Assembly: GCA_020740775.1 (NCBI GenBank) | Contig: JAHEWK010000001.1 | Span: 186,001-250,000 of the forward strand | Direction of reading: 5' to 3' | Length of the DNA: 64,000 nt | Origin: Ilyonectria destructans | Lineage: Eukaryota; Ascomycota; Sordariomycetes; Hypocreales; Nectriaceae | Shown here: positions 41,234 to 51,488 of the stretch, piece by piece | Layout of the letters: each line of letters begins with the position of its first letter | Numbering within the stretch: the stretch's first letter is position 1 | Translations under genes and position numbers: made by a program | The notes under the pieces: model-generated | What the model was told of the DNA's origin: nothing | The model's database searches: none | Seen by the model: only the letters and a program-made list of their open reading frames with translations

Positions 41234-43107
41234 ATGGTTTCCTTCACGCTCACTTTCGCTGCCGCAGCTCTCGCCGCGCAGTCGGCTGTTGCCATTTCCT
41301 TCCGCCCTGGTCTACCCAAGAGCGGCCTCGTCCCTCGCACCTGGAATGAGCAGGAATACGGTTGCAAGTGTTACCCAGGCGATGACTGCTGGCCCAAGCA
41401 GAGCGCCTGGGATGCCCTCAACAAAGAGGTCAATGGCAACTTGCACGTCCATATCCCTCCCGAGGCGGCCTGCCATAACACCTTCGATAGCCCTCTCGGC
41501 CCTATCAAGACCTACAACGAGGAGAAATGCGCTCAGGTTACTGCCAACTGGACCAGCTCTGCCTGGACGTAAGTGAATGGGCCGATTAGCGAATTTGTAT
41601 CGCGGATGCTGACAGGTTTGGCAGCATCAACCAACAGGCTCTTCTTATCTGGAAGTACTGGACCAACGTCACATGCCTGCCGACCGATGATCCGACGTCC
41701 CCTTGCACCCTAGGCTTCTATGGCGTCTATGTCATCGAGGCCAAAACTCGCCACCATATCGCTTCTGGTGTCAAGTTTGCCCGTCGAAATAACCTGCGTC
41801 TGGCCATCCGCAATACAGGCCACGACTTTGCTGGCCGCAGCACCGGCTGGGGCACCCTAGTTATTAACACGCACAGCTTGAAGGATATTACCGTCCACGA
41901 CAAATGGAAGGGCCCTTCCAGCTACAAGGGTGGCGCCATTACCATCGGTGCCGGCGTTCAGGGCTATGAGCTCATGAGGAGTGCCCAAGCTCACAACCCT
42001 CCCCTAGCTGTGGTTGCTGGGGAGTGTCCAACTGTCGGTCCTGCCGGTGGATTCATTGCTGGAGGTGGCCATAGCCCGCTGTCCTCCGTCTATGGCTTGG
42101 CTGCCGATAATACTCTGCAGTTTGAGGTCATCACCGCAAAGGGAGAGTTTGTCGTTGCCAACGAGAAGGTGAACCCAGATCTATACTTCGCTCTTCGCGG
42201 TGGTGGTCCTTCAACCTTCGGTGTGGTTGTCTCCGTGACTTTCCGCACTTACGATGAGGTTATTGCCTCCGGTGGCAGTCTCACTATCAACAGCAGCTTG
42301 GCCGCTAACGAGGACGTTATTTGGGAGGGTGTCCGTATCTTCCACAAGTGGTCCAACCACATGGTCGATAACGGCCTCTACGTTTACTTCGAGATCCTCC
42401 CCTTCTCTTTCCAGGTTCTCCCCTTTGTCGCGATTGGCAAGACCAAGTCTGAGCTCGATGAGATCTTAAAGCCTTTGCTTCATGACCTCAGGGAGGCCAG
42501 GGTTCCCTTCGACCATATGACCAAGGAATATGACGGCTTCTTTGACCTCTACCAGGATCTCTTTGAAGACGATGCCAGGGCCGGTCTGCACGCTTTGAGT
42601 GGTGGGTGGGGCTTCACTCATGAGGATATTGAGAACAACAACGACGGGATCATCGAGGCCTTCCGCACGGTCCAAAGCCCCCGTCCCGATCTCCAGTACG
42701 CTGGTGTCGTTATCGGCCATCTGTTCAACCCTGGTCACGGCCGTCCCACCAGTACAGCCGCCCTAAACCCCAGGTGGCGTAACTCCACCAACTTCGTCAT
42801 CTCCGTCCTAGGTGTTCCCCAAAATGCTAGCTTAGAGATGAAGGCCGACCTACAGCATGTCCAGACCTATGTCGTAGACGCTGCTCTGAGAGAAGCCGGC
42901 CCCAAAGGCTACGCCTACATCAACGAGGCAGACCCATTCCTGCCCAACTTCCCGGATCATTTCTGGGGTCCTGCTGTATACCCCAAGCTTAAGGTGATTC
43001 GTCAGAAGTGGGATCCTGACATGGTCTTCTTCGCCATGGCGACGGTTGGCACTGAGAAATGGGAGGTCATCGAGGAGAACACCAGGCTGTGCAAGCGTCT
43101 AGACTAG
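41234..43107 (+). CDS. Secreted FAD-linked oxidoreductase, berberine-bridge-enzyme type
   Basis: Two exons, 41234-41568 and 41616-43107, give 608 residues across a 47-bp intron. A signal peptide is clear (MVSFTLTFAAAALAAQSAVA). The FAD-binding domain contains the covalent-attachment histidine in RNTGHDFAGRS (His near residue 181), and a second anchoring cysteine is present in GECPTVGPAGGFIAGGGHSP (Cys near residue 249), so bicovalent FAD is predicted. The C-terminal BBE block reads YINEADPFLPNFPDHFWG with the W-G and R-kWDPDMVF features. Such oxidases use O2 to oxidise alcohols, saccharides or C-H bonds, and in fungal clusters they catalyse dehydrogenation or ring closure. They act in the secretory pathway or outside the cell. 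The gene is intact, GC-rich and codon-biased (many C/T-ending codons), suggesting good expression. Substrate unknown. Confidence 0.93.
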
Positions 43108-43832
43108 GTATTAGCTTAGAAGACGGAGTTTGAAGAAGCAGACTGTTCTTCAAGTAGATAATTTCTATAACTATTAAGTATAAAGGGCGGCTTTAGTAGC
43201 ATATTGAATATATATAGCTTGCATTTTACACTTTCAGTTAATATAGAGTTTATTATATTACGTAAAAAGGTATATTAACAAATCTTAAATGTAATTTTAA
43301 AAGCATTTTTAAAAGTATTATAGTAGCTTAAAAGAAAACTAAGGACAACCAATCTGTAACCTGACACTGGGGTGTGCACGACCACTGGTGAAATATGACT
43401 GTGTTGAATCATTTTCGTCAATGTGCGAAAGGATAGTTTAGCAGAGCCACAGCCCACAGGTTTACCACAGCTGGAGGGGCACGGTATCTCGCGCTTGGCG
43501 AGGCACATGAGATTCTGATTGAGGATCCTGTACATAGTAGTTGCTAAAGATTAGTACCGTGAATGAGGGGAAGGTTTCCAGAATGACATGCACACGGAAA
43601 CCATCCACCAATGACCTCGTTCAGTATCACAGGGTGCTGTCAATCCTTAAGTCATGGAGGGACTGGGACAGGGAATAACCCGAACAGCAGTATGAGGCCA
43701 GGGACCGCCTCGTATATGACATTTTCCAACGAAAGCCACGTGGCTACCCTATGGCCATTGTCGGGATATGCATAGAAGTAGGTAGTCAAATGACAACGTC
43801 ATCTTCACGACTCCTCAATGTGCTATATACTC
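43108..43832. other. Intergenic, AT-rich at its start
   Basis: From 43140 to 43330 it is AT-rich; the rest has no recognisable gene. Confidence 0.4.
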
Positions 43833-44936
43833 TCATTGAAGCTGAAAGAACGAGTTTTCAACCGTCTCCACGATACTGTCCCTCAACGGCTTCCACCCTT
43901 CCTGGTCGCCCCACTTCTTCAAGATGGCGATAGAGTCGGATTGGGAGGTGGAGATTGGGAGGTGATAGGGGTCAGGGTAGTCGGCGATGAAGTCCTTCTG
44001 CGGACGAAGCTCGCGCAGAGTACGAAGGAAATCGTTCTAGTTCGCGCTATATCCCCAGCTGTGCAAGCGTGCATTCTTGACCTCGGGGTCCAAGATGGCT
44101 GCGACATGGAGAGTCGCAATGTCCTGCACATCTACGAAAAATACTGTACAATATTGACAGACGGCTCACTAGATGTGTCAGGCCAAATTCTTACCAGCAA
44201 AATATGGATCCAGGAAGGCCTTGTCTCCTCTAACGATCGTGGCTACCCAGTTGCCCGGGATTTCAACGTGTTTCTGATGGAGAGGCTGGCCAGTGATGGC
44301 TGAGGGACAGACAACATTGACTGTGTAGCGGGGCTTCTTCTCTTCAACAAATTTCCAAATTTCCCTCTCGGCCGCGACCTTGCTGGCCGCGTACGTCCAC
44401 ATGGCACGGGACGGCGCATACGGAGGCGGAGCCCAAGCAGCTTGCACACGACGACCTCGTTCCAGGTGTGTCGGTCAACGCAAGTGTCTTTGCCAGCCAT
44501 GGACAAGATGGCAGCCACGATGGAGCTGGTAAAGACAATCTCTCGAACCGTTTCTCGAACTGAGGGATCTTTGGAGGCAGCGGTCAAGATGGACGTTACT
44601 CTAGCGACGGTGTGAGGGATGACGTTGTTTGGGTTCGGGTCAAAGCCGAGAATGCGCGCGACGTGAGCTATGGCCGAGACTCCCTTGATAGCCTCATCAA
44701 AACGCATTATCAGCTGCGAGATGAGGAACGACGATGAGTTCAAGGTCGCTACACTCTGCGTAGGACTTGAAGTTGCCATCAACCAGCCACGAAACTTAAG
44801 CCAAGTCACGAACGGTGCCTCGAACTTTGTAGCCGCGCTTCAGGAATTTTCTGATGACGTGGGAGGTGACGAAGCCTGTGGCCCTGGTCACGAGCACCAC
44901 CGAGCCGACGGGGATAGTCGCATTCATTGATGACAT
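43833..44936 (-). pseudogene. NAD-dependent epimerase/aldehyde-reductase-like (extended SDR) pseudogene
   Basis: Starting at 44936 the minus strand encodes VGSVVLVTRATGFVTSHVIRKFL (Rossmann motif G-x2-G-x2-G with its first Gly changed to Arg). It continues through NPNNVIPHTV, TYAASKVAAEREIW (Tyr-x3-Lys-like) and VNVVCPSAITGQPL. After an intron (gtaaga...gtacag, about 44195-44145) come FVDVQDIATLHVAA and DQEGWKPLRDS. Lesions: TAA at 44796-44798; one extra T in the AAAA run at 44699-44702; a second frameshift near 44445-44450; and TAG at 44037-44039, where relatives have Trp (TGG), a CpA-to-TpA type change. It was a ketoreductase/aldehyde reductase of the Gre2/dihydroflavonol-reductase type and is now clearly dead. 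Confidence 0.85.
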
Positions 44937-45318
44937 GATGGAGTTGAGAGGTGCTTGGTTGAGGGAGATGTATTAATATAAGGATGATATTTTGTTGTCC
45001 CTTATGTAGACGAAATGATAACTTCAGGATGGGGGCTTATATCCCTTTTAAAAGGTAGCGAGCGGGCTGACAAACAAGATGTTGTACAAGCTTCGTTACT
45101 AATACTAATCAGAAGAGGCAAAGGAAAGACTACTGACATTCCACGAGTCAGTTTCGAGAGAGTGATGAGACATGTGCAATGTTCAAATTCCATCGCCCAA
45201 CTAGGAAAGAGTAATGCTTGGCATAGTGGCCACGGGCATATCATGTCGGGGCCTGCCCCCGGACTCAAGGCATAACTGACCGGAAGAACCGGATCCGCAG
45301 CATACAACTCTAATCACG
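44937..45318. other. Intergenic, no gene seen
   Basis: Short frames on both strands lack recognisable motifs. Confidence 0.35.
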
Positions 45319-46259
45319 TTATGACCCATTGGTCTGATTCCACACAAAGAGACCAAGTGCACCGGGTGCATGTCTCCAATACATCCGCTCCAGTAACTCC
45401 GGGAGACCAAGCGAATGCGGGCCGCCATTAAATTCAACCATTGAAAGTACGCCCTGATAATGCTGCCGAGCTATTTCGGTTTTCCCAAACGCTTGCTGGA
45501 AGCAAGCATTAGTCAATTGATCCTAGATGGATTTCCCTAGTTCCGAGTCTCACCTCATCCAATGCCAAGGAGAGGGCCAAAGCAACAGTCAAGATGCGAA
45601 CGGGTTCGCTGAGTGCCTGTCGCAAAGTCTGAAGACCTCTCTGCTTGTACTGGAGAGCCATCCGCGTCAAGACTAGATCGCCTGGGTTGCTGCGCAACAG
45701 GTTCTGGCACGCACTGAGAAGAACGCCAGTTTCCAGGAAATCTTTATTGGTGATGGCAAGACCAACCCAATCTCGCAAGATCCGTTGCAGGTGATCTCCT
45801 TTGTAATCGAATAAACCACAGTGTACGGCGCAGTGCGGCACGATGATGCGAATATCTGTAGTTAGGTTAGAGAAATGGGCAGGTGGGGAGGTGGTGTAAC
45901 TCGAGGTGATTGTGCCAGAGCCGGGGGCTGAATTCTAATGGCAGCATTAAAGCATCTGGGGACGTACAGTAGTCCAGCAGGAAGTATTCCTGAGAGGACA
46001 AAGGCATTGCTATGGCTGCAAAGGGATCGTTTCGACGGTTCGGCGTCCGGCCCAGAGGCCTGAGTGTGTTGAGATCCGCCATATTATCCTCCAGTCGAAA
46101 TTGCATTACTTCTTTCTGGTATCTTTGCGCCCGCAGGCGCCGTTCTCTGGCATGCGCTTGTCGAGCGGCGTGCGAATGACACAACTTTCGCGACTCGGAG
46201 GGCACGGGCCCCGTCGGGTTAGAGACGGCGACGAATTGTAACTGAAGTGGCATATTCAA
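45319..46259 (-). CDS. Fungal transcription-factor-like protein without a DNA-binding domain
   Basis: Three exons, 45968-46259, 45554-45855 and 45319-45495, splice in frame to 256 residues. The N-terminus (LQFVAVSNPTGPVPSESRKLCHSHAARQAHARERR) is the RK-x-(V/C)-RSHA-type motif found at the start of many fungal proteins related to C6 regulators that lack a zinc cluster. The middle helical block (LLSACQNLLRSNPGDLVLTRMALQYKQRGLQTLRQAL) and the end (GVLSMVEFNGGPHSLGLPELLERMYW) belong to the fungal-specific regulatory domain. No cysteine cluster is present. It may be a truncated regulator or a dominant partner; the function is not known. It is divergent from the epoxide hydrolase at 47519, and the shared 1.26-kb promoter has TTCGG and GTCGCGAGGCC repeats. 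Confidence 0.75.
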
Positions 46260-47518
46260 TGCTTGGCAAGTTGGATCGCGGAGATGGAATTTGGAGAGTG
46301 GAATAATTGATCAACAGGGGAGGGTAAGATGGAGGTTTAAAGATGCATTTGTCAGCTTTGAAAGGCTAGCTGCAACTGACTCAACTGACTGCATGGCGTG
46401 GCCCCGCTGCCAAGTCTTGGAATTACCGGCTTAGGAAATCCCCACGCATAGGCGGGCGAATGAATGGCTGAGCTCGGATGGCTCTAATGTCTCTATATCC
46501 CATTGTCAGAAGACGGTGGGTCGAGGGATGTACTTACTCACGCACTCCGCAGCTCAGACATCTACGTGATGACCTACTCCAGTACATCGGACGAGATTGC
46601 CATGCCAACATTTTCCGGCTTCTAATCCAAAGATAGAATTACTCCAAAAGAACATTAGTACTACCTAGGTCCGGGGCTGGACCAACAGTCCAAGGGGCGG
46701 GATCGTTAACAATCGAATCTAGATACCGTGATTCAAGGCTCAGCAAATTGATAGCGTTCCTTGACTCCAAGTACCCCGTATCGTCCAGAAGAAGACTTCA
46801 AATAATTTAAGGAATAGTTTCTACAGATTTAATTCATCGATTTAGCTATTACGTTGACCTCGAGTAGTAACTCTTTGAACGCCGCCCCCGATCACTCAGG
46901 TCCCCACATAGCGCGTTTCATGGCGCCACCACGCGCCGAAACTCCAGTCAGTCCCCTTTGGGAAGGAGCCTAATTCGGCTTAGCCCGGTGGGATGATTCG
47001 GACTTTCCCCTCAGGTCGCGAGGCCCATTCGGATTTCAACCAAGTCGCGAGGCCGAGTTCTTGGCCTAATAACAGCTAACTCTAGATTCTCTGCTTAGTT
47101 GATTGGCTGCTTGGAGCTAAACGGCCTTAAAATTGACAGCATGATAATCAGGGATGTGCAAACGGGAAATAGCACGGCACGGCCGACAGAGCGGATGGTG
47201 GGAACGCCAAGATCGGCTGGCTTCACGATGCCACAAGGCAAAGCTCAGAAACGATTTTAGAGGCATCCTTTTCGAATGAATATAGGCTACTCCACTCGGA
47301 GAGCTCATACACTTCGTATGCCGACTTACAAATCAAGCATTCGGTGATTGAGATGCGAGAGAAATGAGGGGAATGCCATTGTAGTGATCTACACGGCGTT
47401 CGCAATACCTTCTGGGTAGCTATGTAGATTAACATAAATACACCCTATCTGTCCGGATTCTATCACCATTCACCACCATCAACCTTCATCTCTTCTGCAA
47501 TATATTCTTAATTCCACC
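46260..47518. promoter_or_regulatory. Divergent promoter region between the regulator-like gene and epoxide hydrolase copy 2
   Basis: No gene is seen. At 46973-47035 three TTCGG half-sites occur in plus orientation (ATTCGGCTT, ATTCGGACT, ATTCGGATT). GTCGCGAGGCC is repeated at 47015-47025 and 47044-47054, each holding the palindrome TCGCGA. The repeats lie about 470-550 bp before the epoxide hydrolase start. Regulation by a zinc-cluster factor is inferred. Confidence 0.45.
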
Positions 47519-48916
47519 ATGTTCCCTAGCGCCGTTAAAACACTGTCTTCGCTCTGGCTCCTCCTGGCAGCTTCAGTCGATGCTGCCAGCCTGCCGAACC
47601 AGGCAGAGTACCCGGGACTCGACTTCTACTTTCCTAAGACGACCTCGCCCCAGCCCTTCAACATTCGACTTGATAAGGATTTCGTCAAGCTGGTCGAACG
47701 CAAGGTACGTGACTATCGTCCTTCGATCTCGGTTGATGACGATTGGACTGTCAGAGGCCCCCCTGGGGAGGCCGTTGCAGACCTCGCTCGCTATTGGGAT
47801 AAGAAATACGACTGGAACACGGTCGAAAAGCGCCTGAATAAGGAGCTTAAACACTTTGCCATTACGCTCCCAGGCAACGGGAACTATACCGCACCAATCC
47901 CCCTTCATTTCGTCCACGAGAAGTCGCCTGATAAGAATGCCATCCCGCTTCTCCTCCTTCACGGGTGGTCCTCGACGCACTACGAGTGGGTTCAAACTAT
48001 CAAGCCTTTGACACGCGATAAAGGCAAACAGAATTTCCATATTGTAGCCCCCGACCTGCCTGGATTCGGGTTTAGCCCCGCTGCCACTCAGCCGGGCATG
48101 GGACCTAAGGAGATGGGCCGCGCTTTCGATGCCTTGATGAAACAGTTGGGCTACACTACATACGGCCTCGTATCTACTGACATTGGTTGGACTATCGGCA
48201 TGTGGATGACTGAGGTTGCCAAAGACAGCATCAGCGCCCATTTTACCGACTTCTTTCTTGTGAGCCCGACAGCTGAGGACCTAGTTCGCCAGGAGAGGAG
48301 CGAGACAACCGAGGAGGAGAACGCCTTTATCGCGGGGTCTGCCGCGTTTGGCTCGAGGCACTACGGCTATGGCATCATCCAGACCCAGAAGCCCCAGCAG
48401 ATCTCGCTGCCATTAGTCGACAGCCCGGTCGGACTGGCTAGCTGGCTCTGGGATCTCAAGGAGGGCTCCAGCGCCGGATACCAGTACACCTACGAAGAGC
48501 TCATTACGGACACAATGCTGAATTACGCGCAGCCCATCACTGGCGCAATCCGGGTGTACAGTGATCTTCTCCAGGTCGGTTCCATGAAACCCCCATAGTT
48601 GAGACGTACCTAACATAACTCACAGCCCGAGTTCACGCAATATCCCAACACCGGCGTTCAAACGGGTGTCACCCAATGGGGCAACCTGGGCGGACCGTGG
48701 CCCGAGCTGAACAAACAGGCCCTTGCAGTGAGTACAAGTACCCGGGAGACTTGGGAGATCGAATTGATGCTAACATGTCGACAGCCCCGTGAGTGGGTCG
48801 AGCGTGGGGCCAACGTCGTCTACTTCAACCGCCACGCGTCCGGAGGCCACTACCCTGCCATCTCCGAGACGAAGCTGTGGGTGGACGATGTTCGTGCCTT
48901 CTTCTCTGGTTTGTAA
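47519..48916 (+). CDS. Secreted or lumenal epoxide hydrolase (microsomal EH-like alpha/beta hydrolase), copy 2
   Basis: Exons 47519-48574, 48626-48727 and 48785-48916 give 429 residues. A signal peptide is likely (SLWLLLAASVDAAS). The order of motifs is that of copy 1: YRPSISVDDDW and EAVADLARYWDKKYDW in the N-domain; LLLHGWSSTHYEW; the nucleophile elbow STDIGW with Asp near residue 221; SYDLL-like lid region; and GGHYPA with His near residue 408. Compared with the gene at 25932-27314, long segments are nearly identical (for example NYTAPIPLHFVH) and the two downstream exons have identical lengths, so the two are paralogues. Copy 2 is more GC-rich at third positions. It is divergent from a regulator-like gene. 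The expected reaction is epoxide to diol; substrate unknown. Confidence 0.93.
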
Positions 48917-49775
48917 ATCGTGTTGGAAGCGGAAACGCTCAACTGAGACGCGATCGGCGATACTGGATTTGTTGGTTGAAACTTGTTTCATTTCCTGTAT
49001 TTTTGGGGGGCCTCACTTCAATTCCGACCGAAATACTCGATGCCGGGCCCAAGTGTAGCATCAAGGGTTGCGCCTTACCTTTCAGAGGACTTCACTTCAT
49101 TTTATCTGTAGGACCTTCCTTTTAGAACTTTCCTTTTTTCTTTATAAAAACAAATTATATTTAAGTACCGAGATAGTTAAGTTAAACCCGTATAAAACGG
49201 GTTCTAGCTAAGACAGAGTTGCTACGGTCACAAACTGGTAACAGCCGCTGCTTCTAAAGGTAACAGATGCGTCTTCTTAATCTACAATAGAAACATCACC
49301 TTATTAATAAAACCATAACCGCTCTTGCCTATTATTTTAATCACAGATTCAGATTTTGGCTTTGCAACAATGTGAGCAAAGTGGTGATATCCTGCCACCG
49401 TTAACCACCGGGTCGTTATCCAACAACTGGCCAAGCCGATATATAAAAGACAGGGCCGTAATCGAGAGGATATGGGTTAGCGGGGAGGAGACGCTAGTTC
49501 CAGCAGTTTCCGAGTTCGAGAGTCCTCGATCTCTCTTGTCTACAGATATACCGTAGAAACTCAGTTATCTCGCCCAAGTAGCGGCCCCCATAAAATAATG
49601 GCAACCAATAAAGTCAGGTACTTATGGATAGCTTTGCGGTTAACAGTGGAAATATGGAGAAAATGTGGAGGCGCTACTTGGGAGAGTTAACTGGGTTTCT
49701 ACGGTAATGTGTTGTCTATGCACGCAATCTCCGAGGCCCAATCTATGCAATGCTCGTCTCATGTGGCTATGCCAT
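48917..49775. other. Intergenic, no gene seen
   Basis: AT-rich at 49120-49350. Plus-strand frames at 49356-49556 and 49665-50093 are chance frames; the latter is antisense to the SDR. Confidence 0.4.
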
Positions 49776-50816
49776 TCAAGTAGACCCGTTTACGCTCGCG
49801 GTAAGACCATCAATGCCAGCCCTCAAAAGGTTGGGGTTCTTCTTCACGCCGTTCTTGACGAGGTCCTTGAGCTCCTCCACATCCCAGGCGGCCCAGGCGA
49901 AGCGACCGTGAAGGAACTCGGCTTCGGGGCTTGCGGCCCAGACTGCGTAATGCCCAGGGAGGTTTTCTTTTGGACAACAATTAGAATCTCAATTCATTTT
50001 TGCTCAGGGACTTTCATGGCTCCAGCTTGGACTCACCATCGTCCCATGGGTAGGAAGACCCATCCAAGCCTGCCGATACGGCCACGTCTGTGAAGATGAT
50101 GCCGGGATGGAAGATGGTGATCTGCATATCCTCCGGCTTGACTTCCAACGCAAGCTGTTGAAGGTAGTCCGTACCTGCCAATTTGGTTATGCCATACGAC
50201 GGGCGATCGGCCGCCATCTGCCGCATATGGGTTACCATGGTGCTGAGACCGACCAGAGCCTAAGTAGTTAGCACATACATACCTCAGCCTAAGATTTTGC
50301 GCCAAGCAAGCATACCTTGCGTCCTCCAGCTCCCTGCCCGTCCTGCTTGTAAAACCTCTCGACAAAGTCGAGGGACACGCGCACGTTCATGATGAAATCT
50401 TTCCAGACCCTGTCACGTCCGCTCTGTAACAGAGGCTGGGGGTTGCCCAGCGAAGCTGCGTTTAAGACCAGAGTGTCCACGTAGATGCCGTCATTTTCCA
50501 GGTCCGACCAGAGTGAAGCAGTCGCATCCAAGTCCACCACGTTACAGATGCGTCCCTCAGAGGCAGTGGGCGAGCCCTGCTTCTTGGCCTCTTTGGCCAG
50601 CCGAGCGGCTGCGGCCTGGACGGAGTCGGCGCGGCGGGACACGATGATGACACGCTTGGCCCTGGCAACCACGAAGGCACGGGCAATAGCGAAGCCGATA
50701 CCACTATTTCCGCCGGTGATGAGGATCGTTCTTCCCTCCTGGCTGAGTTCTGGCCGCCTAGGGGAGATGGCCGGATAGGACTTCTTGTGCAACGTCTGAA
50801 GTCCGGGAAGGCTCAT
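49776..50816 (-). CDS. Short-chain dehydrogenase/reductase
   Basis: Three exons, 50316-50816, 50037-50259 and 49776-49966, give 304 residues. The cofactor motif ILITGGNSGIGFAIARAF (TGxxxGIG) is near residue 33, VLNAAS replaces the usual NNAG, and the catalytic motif is SYGITK (Tyr-x3-Lys) in exon 2. HPGIIFTDVAV is the usual post-catalytic P-G block. Introns are 56 and 70 bp. It is an intact NAD(P)-dependent ketone/alcohol oxidoreductase. It is a cytosolic type. A minus-strand TATA box (TATATAAAG, about 50950-50958) lies 135 bp upstream. The gene is divergent from the NAD-epimerase-like gene at 51489. Confidence 0.9.
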
Positions 50817-51384
50817 TGTGTCGACTGTAGATCGGATTGTATTTTGAGTGTTATGGAAAAGGGAACTGAATTTCTAAAAGCCGATGCTTATAGTGACTAG
50901 TTTGGCCAGAGGAGAGGTTCATCGGTTGCTCGTATCTGTGGCTTCCCTTTATATAGGAATACCGTAGCTGTCCTGTGAAGTGAGTCTCAACGTCACGTAA
51001 GAAGTCAGTGCGAAGCCGGAGGGACGGCCACGGAATCCGAAACCAATTGCTACATTATCGGCCGTTGCTTGTGCAGCGGCCACCAACACAGTGGGGGAAC
51101 TTTTGCCCACCACAGTTTAGACGTCACACCATAAGAGGAGACCCTTCACAGGCCAAGGTCGAATCACGGTGGGGTCGGCGGCTTTTTTTCCACCGTCCGC
51201 ATGCCATTGAACTCCACATAGCAAAGACTGGAGTACTTGTCCCGCTGGCTAACTTAGTCTAAAACAATACAGCAGCTTGTCCAGAATGCAGAGAGGCCCG
51301 CATTTTCAGTGTGGGATCAATGCGGACTTTTCAGCTGGCTAATCCGTATTCTCCGCATCTCTCTATAAAACGATCTCGACTTCC
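50817..51384. promoter_or_regulatory. Divergent promoter region of the SDR and the NAD-epimerase-like genes
   Basis: It holds TATA boxes in both directions: about 50950-50958 (minus) and 51364-51370 (TATAAAA, plus). Between 51298 and 51360 are several CCGCAT, GCGGACT and TCCGCATC elements, resembling the TCCGC series upstream of the isoflavone-reductase-like gene at 55356. No gene is seen. Confidence 0.45.
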
Positions 51385-51416
51385 ATGTTAGATGAACCAG
51401 GCATCACCACCAACAC

Positions 51417-51447
51417 CATCATCATTATCATCATCATCGTTATAATT

Positions 51448-51478
<31 letters not shown>
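51417..51478. repeat. (ATC)n microsatellite in the 5' leader
   Basis: A slightly interrupted ATC/ATT trinucleotide run of about 20 units ends 10 bp before the ATG at 51489. It lies between the TATA box and the start codon, hence inside the expected untranslated leader. Confidence 0.85.
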
Positions 51479-51480
<2 letters not shown>

Positions 51481-51488
51481 ACTCAACC

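Noticed and set aside
47573..48241. 222-codon minus-strand frame
   Set aside because: Antisense shadow of epoxide hydrolase copy 2.
51385..51488. Poly-isoleucine N-terminal extension as the real protein start
   Set aside because: A tidy 17-nt first exon from ATG 51489 rebuilds the family N-terminus, and the TATA box lies too close to ATG 51385. Kept only as a finding to test.
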